From NCBI GenBank assembly GCA_006384855.1, contig VCJN01003397.1:62001-126000 (forward strand): 64,000 nt of DNA, given 5' to 3'. The stretch is from Tetraselmis striata (lineage: Eukaryota > Chlorophyta > Chlorodendrophyceae > Chlorodendrales > Chlorodendraceae). Below, piece by piece: positions 34,101-45,715 of the stretch. How positions within the stretch are numbered: position 1 is the first letter of the stretch; each line of letters starts with the position of its first letter. The translations under genes were made by a program, and so were the position numbers. The notes beneath the pieces were generated by a model that saw only the letters and a program-made list of their open reading frames with translations, was not told where the DNA came from and made no database searches.

Positions 34101-35692
34101 TACAGAAGCTAGATCTGCTGAACAACTGGTCAGAAGACGAGGCTGACTGCGAAATAAATTCAGTTTTATTTGCTATGGAGTCGCGACTACAGGCGGACAA
34201 CAAGTTTTACGACGAAATCAAGACCGCATATGACTCCGACGAGTACCTGAAATCGCGGAAAGCTTTACCATCCTGGCTAGTACGTCACAGTAATGGTCTA
34301 CTGTACGCCTACGGCTCACGACTTTACGTACCAAATGTGGCGGACCTGCGACAACGAGCACTGTACGAACTACATGACGCGCCTACTGCTGGACACCCAG
34401 GAGGACGACGACTACTGGCGCGTACTGTGGAACTGTACTGGTGGCCCCGTATGAAACAGACTGTCACTAACTACGTGCGACGCTGCCCTACCTGTCAACG
34501 TACTAAGGCGGCCCGGCATAAGCCATACGGCTTACTTCAGCCCCATGACGTACCGTCACGACCATTTGAGGTAATATCCCTGGATTTAATCACAGATCTT
34601 CCGGAGTGCCAGGGGTATGACTCAGTAGTGATTTTCGTATGTCTACTGTCAAAGCGAGTAATTGTTGAGCCAACTACGAAGACAGTTACTGCTGAAGGCC
34701 TGGCGGAGATTATGCATCGCTCAGTTTTTCGTCATTTCGGCCTACCGGCTAAACTCATCTCTGACCGAGACCCCAGATTTATGTCGGAATTCTGGCAAAA
34801 TATGTTCAAGACCATAGGTACTAAGCTGAACATCTCTACAGCTTTTCATCCAGCAACCGATGGCCAGACGGAACGCACTAACCAAACTTGGGAGCAAGTG
34901 CTACGCTGCTACGTGCACCCCCTGCACGATGATTGGGTCAACCACCTCACCAACGTGGAGTTTGCGATCAACGCTGCTCAGTCGACTTCGACTACTATGT
35001 CCCCTTTCAAGGCGACTTTGGGATTCGAGCCGACTACACCTGCTACTACTCAACTCGCAACCGAGCCAACTCGAGCTCTTCCGGAACACGTCAAGTATGT
35101 ACAGGAGCTTCATCGCTTCGCGCATGATTGCGTACTGGAGGCTCAAACTCGTATGCAGACTGCAGCTAATCGTAAACGACTACCCGTACCATTCAAGACC
35201 GGCGACAGAGTTAAGCTGAAAGCGTCTCATCTGAAGTTTATTCAGCAACCCTGTGCTAAGCTACGCGATCGCTACGTGGGCCCCTTCGTCATTACAGAGC
35301 AGATCTCGCCAGTTGCTTTCCGATTGCAACTACCTGCGGGCGTACGAGTCCACGACGTGGTGCACGCGAGTATGCTGGAAAAGTGGTATGACGACCCTGA
35401 CCAACCGGCGAAGTCTGAACGAGTACCGATTGTCCACGACGCAAACCGATTCCATGTTCAGGACATACTCGATGTTGCCTTCAACAACAATGGCACTGGA
35501 CTACTGTTTCGAGTGCGATGGGCGTTCCCGTACAACGTACCAAGTGAAGACACCTGGGAGCCCCTACGCGGAGTCAAGCACCTGGACATTTTCCGGTCGT
35601 TCTTACTGTCTAGACCATACCGACAGTTTACTGAGAGCCCAGACTTCATTCGGTTCCGGAATCGCTACCCAAGCCGAGTACCTTCCGCCTGA
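31099..35692 (+). CDS. pol: Element 2 Pol with Dam-like and Nudix-like domains (one 1-base frameshift)
   Basis: No ATG is needed: the frame is entered by -1 shift at 31099. Domains in order: Dam-like (31250-31660; DLDGACDND, RIWLNAPYDR with the motif at 31411, VVPKWSRKPWFRLL, VGPTRW); Nudix-like (31726-31970; VLVTDGRRVLLTV, then a degenerate Nudix box at 31807-31878); aspartic protease (ILVDSGATENF at 32245); RT (MCVDYRKLN, YLDDVLIYS near 33274); RNase H (YTDASGFAVGAVLLQ); integrase (HxH, CPTCQR, catalytic SLDLI, SDRDPRF, DGQTERTNQ); and a chromodomain-like end (FRVRWAFPYN, EDTWEPL). One extra C in the run 33457-33461 shifts the frame between RT and the RNase H linker. This could be a true lesion or a homopolymer error. 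Stop TGA at 35690. Confidence 0.9.
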
Positions 35693-35772
35693 ACTTCAAA
35701 ATCAAGACTGTAGTTTCCTGTAGTCCTGTGACACCTGCACAGCGAGGACGCTTGTGCTTAAGGGGGAGAGAG
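35693..35772 (+). other. Element 2 3' leader with polypurine tract
   Basis: Contains aagggggagagag ending at 35772, the primer for plus-strand DNA synthesis. Confidence 0.8.
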
Positions 35773-36184
35773 TGTTATACTCCATTTCCCTATAGCCATA
35801 ATGTTCTGCTATACTAGCAGGTATAACCCCCGCAAAGGTAGTACGACTACGCATCCGCGGAGTCGCTGTACATATTAGTATTGCGGGCGTAAATATTAGT
35901 AGTATAAGGCCGAAGACTGTTCTGGAATTCTCTAGAGTTCTCTGACTCAAGCCTTACGTGGCTAACACAGCACGGGTATCCCATGACACCCGGCTAACAT
36001 AGCACAGGTATGACTATGACCTCGGCGGGTATAAATACCGCCTCGGACAAGTCTACTAGGTAGAATTCAGAGACAGAACTATAACCCAGGAACCCCTGTA
36101 ACCAGAAGAGATTGGCCATACTTTCTAAATCCTTCCGCTGCATCCTAAAGGGCCTAAAGAACAGGCTTAAGCTAGAGCCTAACA
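35773..36184 (+). repeat. 3' LTR of element 2
   Basis: 412 bp, no difference from the 5' LTR found by eye. Confidence 0.95.
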
Positions 36185-36839
36185 CTGAGGTTCATTGCAG
36201 TGATTCCTAACGCAGGAGCATGTCGGCAGCCCACAAGAACAGAAAGCACGAAGTGGGGGAGGGAGGGAGGGACGCGGCCCGCCACATGGTAGACGGGACG
36301 CAAAGATGGAAGACGGGGACATCATATAGCCCGCTAGTTTAATAAGAAATCTACCTCGATTGGGGTCGACTCGCAGCGTGGTGTTGGAGTTGACCGTTCT
36401 CATTTGTATGGCAGTGTGTTTATGGCAGTGTTTTGAACGCTGATCCAGCTTGGCATTGTTGGAAATTCCGTCACTGGCCTTCAATTAGTCTTGCCGAATG
36501 CTTCGGCAATTTGCTTGTTGACTATAACGGGGCGTCGCCTACCCAGGGCTTTCCGTAAGTGGATCGCCGCGAATTACACGGCCGTCGTGGAGACGCTGCA
36601 AGTAAGCACTTCACTGTTGCTAGTCTACATGCGCTGTCCCGCCGGGCGAAAAAATACCGGTACTACCCGTAGCGACTACCAGTACATGTAGTCTTTACAT
36701 GTAGTCTTGACTGCGCTATCCGTGGTTGTCCCGGTTTTTCGATTTCTGGCAGTACTTTATGCAGTACTTCCGATGCCGGCGTCATTCCCACCCAGCCCAC
36801 AGCCCCCTCCCGACCCCTCAGCCCAAGCCCCAAGCCCGC
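36185..36839. other. Spacer with dispersed repeat copy 3
   Basis: Starts with the right CTGAG target duplication (36185-36189). The dispersed repeat copy lies near 36570-36660 (acggccgtcgtggagacg, then an A-run). No gene seen. Confidence 0.5.
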
Positions 36840-37930
36840 CCCCATCCCCGCACCCACACCACCGCCGGCGCGCATCCCCGAGTCACCCGCGGCACCGTCC
36901 GAGGCAGCTTCACAGCACCTATCTTCGCCCGTCGGTCCGCACTTCACGGTGATGACTCCGCGTGCGCGCCGCCCGCCATGGTCCAAGCCGCACCCCTCCG
37001 CCCCCCTTTCCCCAACCACACCCGCTCCCCTCCCCATCCCCGCACCCACACCACCGCCGGCGCGCATCCCCGAGTCACCCGCGGCACCGTCCGAGGCAGC
37101 TTCACAGCACCTATCTTCGCCCGTCGGTCCGCACTTCACGGTGATGACTCCGCGTGCGCGCCGCCCGCCATGGTCCAAGCCGCACCCCTCCGCCCCCCTT
37201 TCCCCAACCACACCCGCTCCCCTCCCCATCCCCGCACCCACACCACCGCCGGCGCGCATCCCCGAGTCACCCGCGGCACCGTCCGCGGCAGCTTCACAGC
37301 ACCTATCTTCGCCCGTCGGTCCGCACTTCACGGTGATGACTCCGCGTGCGCGCCGCCCGCCATGGTCCAAGCCGCACCCCTCCGCCCCCCTTTCCCCAAC
37401 CACACCCGCTCCCCTCCCCATCCCCGCAGCCACACCGCCGCCGGCGCGCATCCCCGAGTCACCCGCGGCACCGTCCGAGGCAGCTTCACATCACCTATCT
37501 TCGCCCGTCGGTCCGCACTTCACGGTGATGACTCCGCATGCGCGCCGCCCGCCATGGTCCAAGCTGCACCCCTCCGCCCCCCCTTTCCCCAACCACACTC
37601 GCTCCCCTCCCCATCCCCGCACCCACACCACCGCCGGCGCGTATCCCCGAGTCACCCGCGGCACCGTCCGCGGCAGCTTCACAGCACCTATCTTCGCCCG
37701 TCGGTCCGCACTTCACGGTGATGACTCCGCGTGCGCGCCGCCCGCCATGGTCCAAGCCGCACCCCTCCGCCCCCCTTTCCCCAACCACACCCGCTCCCCT
37801 CCCCATCCCCGCAGCCACACCACCGCCGGCACGTATCCCCGAGTCACCCGCGGCACCGTCCGAGGCAGCTTCACAACACCTATCTTCGCCCGTCGGTCCG
37901 CACTTCACGGTGATGACTCCGCATGCGCGC
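36840..37930. repeat. Minisatellite, 192-bp unit, about 5.6 copies
   Basis: Units begin at equivalent points near 36962, 37154, 37346, 37538 and 37731. Four spacings are 192, 192, 192 and 193. Because 192 is a multiple of three, several frames on both strands stay open and give Pro-rich 64-residue repeats. A 1-base insertion in the fourth unit (extra C near 37580) shifts frames without harm, which argues against coding. Neighbouring copies differ at only a few positions. Confidence 0.9.
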
Positions 37931-38156
37931 CTGCGCGCAGCGGTGTGGGTCGCCCCGCCAACTCCACAAGACTCAAGACATGAAGACGGAGGCGGTGCTC
38001 ATTCTCGCGTGGGCTTCAGACAGCTTTATTGAAGTTGTCCGTGACGTTGTACTACGCGGTAGGCTCTTGTTGCTTACGCTTTTGTAATTCAAACTAGTAC
38101 ATGTACTCGCGTGTATCGGTATATGGCGGCACGTACATATACATCTAAGGATTATA
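37931..38156. other. Spacer before element 4
   Basis: No gene seen. The last five bases (TTATA, 38152-38156) are the left target duplication of element 4. Confidence 0.6.
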
Positions 38157-38371
38157 TGTGGCGAGATGGTCGGCTCCAGAGTTGGTGGTGGTGAAAGTGA
38201 AATTATTTACAAGGTGGTCTGCGCTGCGGTATATATTCAGCAGTCGGCGGGATGCCACGCCGGCGCTGTCAAGCGTGTGGTAATCTAGTCAGCAGTGCTA
38301 ATGAGATTACGTAGGAGGGCATTCAGTGAGGTCGAGATCTAGGGTTGTGACCCTAACATGATCTCCTCACA
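38157..38371 (-). repeat. 3' LTR of element 4
   Basis: 215 bp, TG...CA on the plus strand from tgtggcgagatgg to ctcctcaca. Confidence 0.92.
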
Positions 38372-39606
38372 TTCCTCCCCGCCATAAAGGTGTCAACTGG
38401 CGGTGATATATGTGGAAAAGTGTATGGCAGCGCAGTGTGTCAGCAAATGCAGCAGCAACATATGTCAATGTCAGGTGACAGTCACACGCTGAAAAATCAG
38501 CATGGCAGATTTTCAGAGTTGAAACTCCGAAGTGATGTTTGTCAACGACAGGGAACTTTGGTGTGTCACAGGTAGAATGTGATAGTAATAATGACACAAA
38601 AAGGGTTTTTGAGGTTTTTGTATGTGTTTTGGAGGTCAATGTCTGTGTTGATGACAGTGTGTTACGCCGTTGATGGCGCGACCGTGGAAGACCCAAAGAC
38701 CACAGCCTGTTGTTGGCCCGATGCAAAGCAGAGCGGACATATTGGTAAAGGGCAATGATCATTGTGCATTGTTAAGAGGCACTCTCAAAGCCGTACTACC
38801 GTGTGAACCAGTACCCCTCCATCCGAAGACAGGGCACCACGGCGGTAGGTTGTCATGAGGTTCAGCATGACGGGTGCTTGTCAGAATCAAATGGATCTTG
38901 CCTCCGGGTTGGAACCGATTATTGAGACAAGTGGCAGCCATGACCATGACCCGCACCTAGGGCGTCCCCCATGGGATACGGCTGGCTGAGCACAATCCAC
39001 ACCATTGATTCCTAAAGCTGCCACCACATCGGAACCCAGTACGGCATGAGTATACCACACATGAATTCATATGGTGGCACATCGCAAGAGCATATGCTCG
39101 ATTGCGGAAGGTTGGTTTAGGGCTTGTTGTGTTGTCAACCGCGGTCTCTCATTGTTGTTATCATTAATGTTTTGTTTCATGTGTTTTCTGTTTTCAGATA
39201 GTATATTTTTGTTTGTTTTGTTGGTTTGTATGTTTTGTTTGTTTTCATTGTTTGTGTGGTGTATGGTTTTGTTTATTTGTTCTGATTGTTTGTGTGTTTT
39301 GCATGTTTGGTTTGTTTGTTTTATCAGGTATTGTTTGTTTTGTTTGTTTTGTGAAGTGTTGTGATGAGTACAAGCAGTAGTAACATCAAATGATGCAGGT
39401 GGGGGGCTCACCAATAAACTCCAGCTTGCACCTGAGCAGCATGAGTTAGTGTTTTCAATCAGTAGGGATTATCTTTGAGGTGGTGATTATTTGCTTTGTG
39501 GGCAGATGTGATTGTTCTGAAATTATTTAGTGGGTAGTTGTTGTTTTGTTGTTGGTCTCTGCGGTTGATTGGGCACCTTTCTGTGCCATGTGTTTGCTCA
39601 GCGCAG
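38372..39606 (-). other. Element 4 3' noncoding part
   Basis: A long T/G-rich low-complexity tract lies at 39131-39420 (poly-AAAC-like on the element's sense strand). A purine-rich stretch (ggcggggaggaa on the minus strand) adjoins the LTR at 38371 and may be the polypurine tract. No pol sequence was recognised. Confidence 0.7.
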
Positions 39607-41184
39607 TCAATTGTTCTTGCGCATTTTTAAGAGCAGCCCTAAGGTTTGTTGTGTCACTGTCATCATTGTACATACCACCACTCTTGTGAGCAGCATCAGT
39701 TGTTTTGTTGTAATGGGTCTTTTGGTTGTTGGTGTGGTGTTTGATTGTGTTTGGTAGTTGGCCGGAAGGCCGGTCATGTTTGTGTATGTTTTGTGGTCCT
39801 CTGTGTCATTATCCCTGTCTTTTTGGAGGCCAAAACATTTGTGATATGTGTGGCCCAAGCCCTTACAGTAAGAACAGATTGGTGTGCCATCAGGTGACAC
39901 CCAATCAAACTTTGGTTTCTGGGCTTTGTGGTATTGTTCTCTGTCAGTATTGCCACTCTTATCAAACTGGATATTGTATCGTCCCCTCTTGTTAATTTTG
40001 GGTCGATTGGTAGTTGCAGCATAGTGCATGGGCGTGAGAGCCTCGGCATTAGTCTCTTGCTGCATGTATGATTGAACAAGATGCTGCTTAGGGTCTTGCA
40101 ACATCTGTAACGTTTGTATGTGCTGCATTGCCTTACTCAGTAAGGGTATGGTAATGATGGCTGTATCATCATCAATTTTATTTGACATGTATGTCTCAAA
40201 CTGTATTTTCTGAGCTCTAGGCAGCTTGTTTAAAATGTAAGACTGCAAGGCAATGGGCTGAGGGTTGACACCCTTCCATTGGTGGAGAGCAAGCACCCAT
40301 CTTAAGAAAGTAGGGTATGTGCCGCTCTGTGCGGGCTTCAGAAAATTCATTGCCCAGTCCACCGTAAAAGTAATGTTGTTGCCTGGCAACTTGCTAGTCT
40401 CTTTCATCAAGTATGGAAACGATACAGCTGCCATTTGCTCAAACTCAGAGAAAGCGGTATGTTGAGTGTTAGGAGAGCAAATTGCCCTTTCACTCATGAG
40501 GTCGGCAAAAGTTTTGTAAGAGGTGGAGGATTTATTGATGCTGTTGAGTGCGTAACGCTCCGCACTAGTTGTCCACAATATATCAGTAAGTATTGGTTTC
40601 AGCATGTCAATCCACTTCATATAGTATGAAGGGTTGAGTAAAGCACCAGTGTCATGGTGCAACTTTTCGTTGTCACTTAAGAAATCATTTCTGACTTTCA
40701 AAGGTTGCAGCTGAGGGTGAAGGCAGCCCATGGTGTCAACGTTGTTGGACGCATTACCATCAGCAAACACTTCAGCTTGATAGCTGATATGACATGCCGT
40801 GTTGTATTGAACAATTGCTGAGGTAAGCAAAACATCGGCATTGAGATGCTGATTTTGAGAGTCGATGAACCAGCGCAGGTATATTGCTGGCAACATATCG
40901 ATACCATATTGTGGACTTGTTAGTATGTCAGTAGCATCGGTTGCCGCCTCGTCAGATTGGTGGTGTTGTTGCTCGGCAATGAGAGAAATGAATGTACCGA
41001 GTGTTTGGCTTTTAGCCTCGAGTGTGGTGTGTATATTTGTATGACTTTCAGAGATATTCCACTGTTCGAGAGCGTATATAGCCCAGGTTTTGATAGCAAG
41101 CTGCCCCAACCTATGGGCAGTGCTGTGATACCTGTCGACAACTTGTCTCCAGGTCGTAAAATTTTGCGGGGTCGACCAGCTCAT
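39607..41184 (-). CDS. gag: Element 4 Gag
   Basis: 525 residues without a break, starting MSWSTPQNFTTW. The middle shows SAERYALNSINKSSTSYKTF and WVLALHQWKGVNPQ, which match the gag region of element 3 (SERYVLDSINK; RWVLQLIGYN). A zinc knuckle near the C-terminus, CSYCKGLGHTYHKC (CX2CX4HX4C), should bind element RNA. It is the only protein of the element, so the frame has stayed open while pol was lost. Cis-acting packaging of its own RNA with Pol supplied by a relative such as element 3 is likely. Confidence 0.85.
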   Translation of the reverse strand: MSWSTPQNFTTWRQVVDRYHSTAHRLGQLAIKTWAIYALEQWNISESHTNIHTTLEAKSQTLGTFISLIAEQQHHQSDEAATDATDILTSPQYGIDMLPAIYLRWFIDSQNQHLNADVLLTSAIVQYNTACHISYQAEVFADGNASNNVDTMGCLHPQLQPLKVRNDFLSDNEKLHHDTGALLNPSYYMKWIDMLKPILTDILWTTSAERYALNSINKSSTSYKTFADLMSERAICSPNTQHTAFSEFEQMAAVSFPYLMKETSKLPGNNITFTVDWAMNFLKPAQSGTYPTFLRWVLALHQWKGVNPQPIALQSYILNKLPRAQKIQFETYMSNKIDDDTAIITIPLLSKAMQHIQTLQMLQDPKQHLVQSYMQQETNAEALTPMHYAATTNRPKINKRGRYNIQFDKSGNTDREQYHKAQKPKFDWVSPDGTPICSYCKGLGHTYHKCFGLQKDRDNDTEDHKTYTNMTGLPANYQTQSNTTPTTKRPITTKQLMLLTRVVVCTMMTVTQQTLGLLLKMRKNN

Positions 41185-41778
41185 TGTGATGAGTTTAGGT
41201 CGGAAAAAAAAAGTGTGTCAAATGTCTTTGACAAAGCACAGTGTAATGTGTGAGTGTGAGTCGGCAAACGTTGTTGAGAACAAGAGGCTTGAGAGCCTTT
41301 TCTTACAAAAGCACCGCGTATTAGCGAGTCGTTATCAGCGACTGCTGGTGCGTGTAATAAAAAAACCGACTGTGAAACGGTCCACGTAGCGACACGCAGT
41401 ATTGTGAGTACTGGTGCAACTCTGCTACGGGAAAGCTGTTTTGGTGGTGGCTCGTTGGTCCGACAACTTGTCGACCTGTGGGCCAAGTTTTTCTCAGAAG
41501 TGGCGAGTCGACACGTGTGAGTGACGACTGCACTGAAAAGCTCAACAAGCGAGTGTATCAACTCGCGAGCGCGGTGGTGAGGTTTACGAGTACGAGTGGG
41601 CAAGTCTCAGACAAGCCTACACGAGTCGAGGTATGAGTTTTGGTGGTATGGTATGGTATTGTGTGACGAGTTGGTGTTTTGAGAAAAGAGGATCGCGCAG
41701 CAGATCGGGCAGCACTTCCGCTCGTCGGCAGCGGTAATTGACGAGTTTGGTCGACGACACAGTAAAAGCAAGTGATAC

Positions 41779-42303
41779 TGTTATGTACTCTACACTGCTG
41801 TACTTTGTACTGCGGGAGCCGACGAAGGAGCGAAGAACTGGCGACTGAGGCGGACGAGAACGAGTACAAGCCAAGCGAAGTACGAGTATGAGCATTGCGA
41901 CTTTTGCGAGTGCGAGTACAAGTGAAGGCGAAGTACTGGTACGAGGACGACGAGGCGTCAGTACGAGCGACTACAAGGCGACTAGTAGTGCAGGACAGTA
42001 TTACGAGTACCCACATGGGGTGCGAGTAACCTGTATGTACCTGCGTACCAGCAGCGGCGATTGTCGTACGCTATGGTGTCACCTGTTAGAGGATGATGAT
42101 ACCAAGCGTGAGATGGAGCGCTGCCTTAGTGGAGTGTTAGTAGTAGGTACTAGAGCCTACTAGAACCATCTAGAACGCTATAGCATTTGCTATAGCAATA
42201 GTAGATAAATATTATATCACTGTGCTGCGGACAGGCGAAGGTGCTAGGAACCGTGTCTGTACTTAGTAGTGTATGACTAAAATAGCGACGGGCCGCGGAT
42301 TAG
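41779..42303 (+). repeat. Inverted partial LTR copy (525 of 745 bp) of element 5
   Basis: Starts TGTTATGTACTC. It is complementary to 42524-43048 with no difference found by eye, forming a palindrome with a 220-bp spacer. It shares a base with the left LTR (near 42140/42687) where the right LTR differs. Confidence 0.9.
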
Positions 42304-43048
42304 TGTTTCGTCGCACGGCTAGGAATAATGAGCAGAGATTTGGGAAAAGGGATTCTTACAGTACCGGAATGCCGGTAACCTGGGTGACTGGCCCGGCGGT
42401 GGTTTTGCCGGCCTATTTATAGTCGCTGGTTTCCGTCATTCCGTGCGCTGTGTACAGATCCAATTTCCGCCACTTGTGCTGCGTGTAACTACTAGACTCA
42501 TACTAAAATCGACGTGTCCGGTCCTAATCCGCGGCCCGTCGCTATTTTAGTCATACACTACTAAGTACAGACACGGTTCCTAGCACCTTCGCCTGTCCGC
42601 AGCACAGTGATATAATATTTATCTACTATTGCTATAGCAAATGCTATAGCGTTCTAGATGGTTCTAGTAGGCTCTAGTACCTACTACTAACACTCCACTA
42701 AGGCAGCGCTCCATCTCACGCTTGGTATCATCATCCTCTAACAGGTGACACCATAGCGTACGACAATCGCCGCTGCTGGTACGCAGGTACATACAGGTTA
42801 CTCGCACCCCATGTGGGTACTCGTAATACTGTCCTGCACTACTAGTCGCCTTGTAGTCGCTCGTACTGACGCCTCGTCGTCCTCGTACCAGTACTTCGCC
42901 TTCACTTGTACTCGCACTCGCAAAAGTCGCAATGCTCATACTCGTACTTCGCTTGGCTTGTACTCGTTCTCGTCCGCCTCAGTCGCCAGTTCTTCGCTCC
43001 TTCGTCGGCTCCCGCAGTACAAAGTACAGCAGTGTAGAGTACATAACA
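42304..43048 (-). repeat. 3' LTR of element 5
   Basis: 745 bp, from TGTTATGT (minus strand) to GAAACA. A TATA-like ctataaatagg lies on the minus strand near 42420. Preceded by a purine-rich stretch at 43049-43060. Confidence 0.9.
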
Positions 43049-44860
43049 CTCTCACCCTGTTAATGAACAGCGGCCGCGCTGTTCGCCAGTACGTTCAGCA
43101 GAACTCGGTCGTCGTTGTATAGAGTCGCGTAGCCAGAATATGTACAGATATGTACAGGTGGTGACACTCGTCATAGAGGCAGTCCCTTCGGAAAAAAATC
43201 CTCATAGTCGAGCATCATCTGGTCGTGCAGCAAGTTGCAGCAAATCGCCACCAATGGCACCGATAGGTGTCGTTCGGTGGGTAGCCACAGAAATGCAGCA
43301 TTCTTCGAGCTCAGCCTCGTCGCGTCGAACTGTCGCAAGTCCCCATTGACTCGTAGCGTGTGCGCCATCGCTCCCGCCATCGGAACGCACACTCGCGTAG
43401 TCGTGGTCAAAGATCTCATACCAACGGCTCTTGCGTCGCAGTTCGCCGAGTTAGCAAGCTCGCATCTTGGCATCTCAACGGTGTCGACATTGGCACGCAG
43501 CGCGTCGGTATATTTGTCGCAAAGCAGAAAGTCAATGGTGTGTCATCGCTGCTCGCGATACCGTAGGTGGGACACTTGTCGCTACCTGTAGCAGCTCTCG
43601 TGCTCGCAGTCGCCCATCGCTGAACCGTAGTCTCATGTAGTCCACGGATTTTTCTACTCTCGATTTCGGTCAAAGCTCGTAGCAGGGCTGGTAGAGGGAA
43701 TCATCGGCCAGTACCTTACAGTACTTCCGCAAGTAGATAGCCGTCCCATACCGGATACCTCCTCGCCATTTGTACTCGTAGTCGATTACTCATCGCAGCA
43801 GGACAATATCTCCGTCCCATACCGGTGATACTGTTTTTGGCTCTGATGCAGTGAGTCGTAGACATACTCGTGCAAATATCCTCCTGTTTTTCCTGTATTT
43901 TGCACTCTTGGCCTCCACAGTAGTAGATTCGTAGTCGCTGCTTCGGAGCTCCTACTGTGGTACGACGCGCTTCGTTCGGTACCGTACAGCATACAGCATG
44001 TACAGGCAGGTAACGCGCCGAGTCTCGGTCGCCTCTCCGCAGCTCCCATCGCGCCATCGTCGCGTTGGCCGTCGTCGAGTCTTCTGTCTTGGCAGCAGGC
44101 AGCAGGGTCTCCTCCGCCATACCGTATCATGTCGAGAGAAATGCGCGCGTCCGGACAATGAGCCGTGGTCACCCAGGATTTTCACCTGACGGCTCATATC
44201 ATAATCTCGCAGCGCTTTCCTCGAATCTGATTCTGCAGCTGTTTTGCACTCGCATACGAAATTAATCGTACCAGCACCTCATGGTTGTACCGGTAACCAC
44301 AGCTGTTCTGTCTTCTTCGTCTTCTGAGTTCGATTTTCATGTGGCAGGTTCATTCTTCATCGCAGAAAAAAATCTGCGGTTCTTCTTGTTCGCTATACCA
44401 GCTCGTTACCAGTAGTCGCTACTGTGCCGATAACGGCTGGTACAGGTCGGTTCTGGTTGATGTCGCGCCATCGCCAACTCGCGTCGTCGGAACTGTAGCT
44501 GGGGTCGCGAGTCGCACGTTGCTCCGCCCTCATGGCTTCGCAGCTTGCAGCGTCATCGTTACACATCTCAGATCGAACGTTCGGCTGCTCCTTGGTACTC
44601 GCGATCTTCGTCCCTTCGCTAGTTCATAATTTCGCTCGCTCGTTGTCGCATCCTCCTCATCGTCGCTACATCGTTCTCGCCACGTCGAACTTGACTCCAT
44701 CTATCAAAGCCGGTGCGCATCCTCGGTGGGCGTCCCCGCCATAGGATCCTTGACATCTGAAGTCTTCTTCTGTCCCTATCTCGCCTCTCGCTCTCGTCGC
44801 TATGCCGCTTCTCTTGTGGAATCCGGAACCATGTGCTCCGGTCACCGCTCCGAAACCAAG
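43049..44860 (-). other. Element 5 internal region, no recognisable gene
   Basis: 1812 bp. Minus-strand frames of 80-135 codons (for example 44120-43716) show no retroviral motif. The region is rich in short GTAC/CGAG runs. It is read as noncoding. Confidence 0.6.
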
Positions 44861-45605
44861 TGTTTCGTCGCACGGCTAGGAATAATGAGCAGAGATTTGG
44901 GAAAAGGGATTCTTACAGTACCGGAATGCCGGTAACCTGGGTGACTGGCCCGGCGGTGGTTTTGCCGGCCTATTTATAGTCGCTGGTTTCCGTCATTCCG
45001 TGCGCTGTGTACAGATCCAATTTCCGCCACTTGTGCTGCGTGTAACTACTAGACTCATACTAAAATCGACGTGTCCGGTCCTAATCCGCGGCCCGTCGCT
45101 ATTTTAGTCATACACTACTAAGTACAGACACGGTTCCTAGCACCTTCGCCTGTCCGCAGCACAGTGATATAATATTTATCTACTATTGCTATAGCAAATG
45201 CTATAGCGTTCTAGATGGTTCTAGTAGGCTCTAGTACCTACTACCAACACTCCACTAAGGCAGCGCTCCATCTCACGCTTGGTATCATCATCCTCTAACA
45301 GGTGACACCATAGCGTACGACAATCGCCGCTGCTGGTACGCAGGTACATACAGGTTACTCGCACCCCATGTGGGTACTCGTAATACTGTCCTGCACTACT
45401 AGTCGCCTTGTAGTCGCTCGTACTGACGCCTCGTCGTCCTCGTACCAGTACTTCGCCTTCACTTGTACTCGCACTCGCAAAAGTCGCAATGCTCATACTC
45501 GTACTTCGCTTGGCTTGTACTCGTTCTCGTCCGCCTCAGTCGCCAGTTCTTCGCTCCTTCGTCGGCTCCCGCAGTACAAAGTACAGCAGTGTAGAGTACA
45601 TAACA
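44861..45605 (-). repeat. 5' LTR of element 5
   Basis: 745 bp, one difference from 42304-43048 found by eye. Confidence 0.9.
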
Positions 45606-45715
45606 GATACGGGCAAACGATACCGTTCTCGTAGTCACGAGCAGGTGGTGTGGTCGTCGGTGAGATTGCTGGGTAGCGAAAGAGTTCCGTGATCGAAGTA
45701 GGTAGAAGCACCAAA

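Larger units (their letters stand above)
29491..36184 (+). mobile_element. Young complete Ty3/gypsy chromovirus (element 2)
   Basis: Two 412-bp LTRs (29491-29902, 35773-36184) that look identical, TG...CA ends, a 5-bp target duplication, primer site, polypurine tract (aagggggagagag before 35773), gag and pol. Identical LTRs mean recent insertion. Pol encodes a Dam-like domain, a Nudix-like domain, protease, RT, RNase H, integrase and a chromodomain. The only break seen is a 1-base frameshift at 33457-33461. Confidence 0.95.
41779..45605 (-). mobile_element. LTR retrotransposon without pol (element 5), nested in element 4, with palindromic end
   Basis: Two 745-bp LTRs in minus orientation (42304-43048 and 44861-45605) flank 1812 bp. 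Directly left of the first lies an inverted copy of the first 525 bp of the LTR (41779-42303). The whole unit is bounded by GATAC (41774-41778 and 45606-45610), so it entered as one piece. The primer site beside 44860 is tggtttcggagc as in element 2. The internal part shows no RT, protease or integrase, so it depended on another element, perhaps of the element 2 kind. Confidence 0.88.

Noticed and set aside
29712-36185. A 63-residue minus-strand ORF present twice.
   Set aside because: It is the reverse strand of the element 2 LTR.
36840-37930. A CRISPR-like array.
   Set aside because: The repeats are contiguous 192-bp units with no unique spacers, in a eukaryotic context.
36726-38032. Long Pro-rich ORFs on both strands over the minisatellite.
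   Set aside because: They follow from a 192-bp unit divisible by three. All frames are open equally, and a 1-base insertion switches frames without a stop.
39131-39420. Hydrophobic plus-strand ORF of about 97 codons (Phe/Leu/Cys-rich).
   Set aside because: It comes from a T/G-rich low-complexity tract in the 3' noncoding part of element 4; its composition mimics a membrane protein.
42664-45496. A 91-residue ORF repeated at 41888, 42664 and 45221.
   Set aside because: It lies wholly within the 745-bp LTR copies of element 5; it is a chance frame in the LTR.
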